Assembly: GCA_031258055.1 (NCBI GenBank)
Contig: JAIRNM010000335.1
Span: forward strand, 1 to 5,851
Length of the DNA stretch: 5,851 bases
Reading direction: 5' to 3'
Origin: Bifidobacteriaceae bacterium
GTDB taxonomy: Bacteria > Actinomycetota > Actinomycetes > Actinomycetales > WQXJ01
Each line of letters begins with the position of its first letter. Positions within the stretch are counted from its first letter, which is position 1. The notes below the pieces were generated by a model that saw only the letters and a program-made list of their open reading frames with translations, ran no database searches and had not been told where the DNA came from. Positions 5,842 through 5,851 of the stretch are shown here, piece after piece. A program made the translations under genes and the position numbers.

Positions 5842-5851
5842 GCGGGGAGCG

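Larger units (their letters stand above)
5527..5851. other. Noncoding region dominated by a tandem repeat
   Basis: This is a 325-base stretch without a convincing gene. Bases 5527-5572 form the 5' leader of the MFS exporter on the minus strand. The rest is two direct repeat copies (5573-5702 and 5709-5838) and 13 trailing bases. Plus-strand reading through both copies is open from 5634 to 5837, but the 136-base period is not a multiple of three, so the copies are read in different frames and this is not a coding repeat. The array may continue beyond the window. Confidence 0.7.

Overview
The window is GC-rich and reads as a chromosomal stretch of an actinobacterium (Actinomycetota). The evidence is GTG starts, an actinobacterial-type IspH and NudC, the style of the two MFS transporters, and a toxin relic whose wording matches actinobacterial VapC/FitB proteins. 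The GC level looks moderate (about 60-65% by eye), so it is not obviously a Streptomyces-like genome. I cannot name a genus.

Layout, left to right. (1) 1-1260, minus: an MFS transporter, 420 codons visible, whose C-terminal end runs off the left edge. (2) 1261-1446: a divergent intergenic region with an AT-rich patch and a 16-base block shared with the repeats at the right end. (3) 1447-2244, plus: nudC, an NADH pyrophosphatase of the Nudix family. (4) 2248-3231, minus: ispH, the last enzyme of the MEP isoprenoid pathway. It is convergent with nudC, 3 bases apart. (5) 3231-3968, minus: a membrane-anchored SRPBCC-family protein whose stop codon overlaps the ispH start, so the two probably form one operon. 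(6) 3969-4245: an intergenic region with the C-terminal relic of a VapC/FitB-type PIN toxin and a 15-base block shared with the right-end repeats. (7) 4246-5526, minus: an MFS exporter of the DHA3/macrolide-efflux type. (8) 5527-5851: noncoding, dominated by two direct copies of a 130-base structured repeat with a 136-base period.

The genes are mostly housekeeping (isoprenoid synthesis, NAD/NAD-RNA turnover) plus two transporters. Nothing shows that they act in one pathway. The clearest functional unit is the SRPBCC-ispH gene pair.

The most interesting signal is not a gene. Pieces of the right-end repeat recur exactly (15 and 16 bases) upstream of the other two minus-strand transcription units, always with the repeat's plus-strand sequence in the gene-sense direction there. 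The repeat itself contains interleaved inverted repeats. This suggests a dispersed intergenic element, regulatory or mobile. I see no clear defence system, CRISPR array, RNA gene or intact mobile element.
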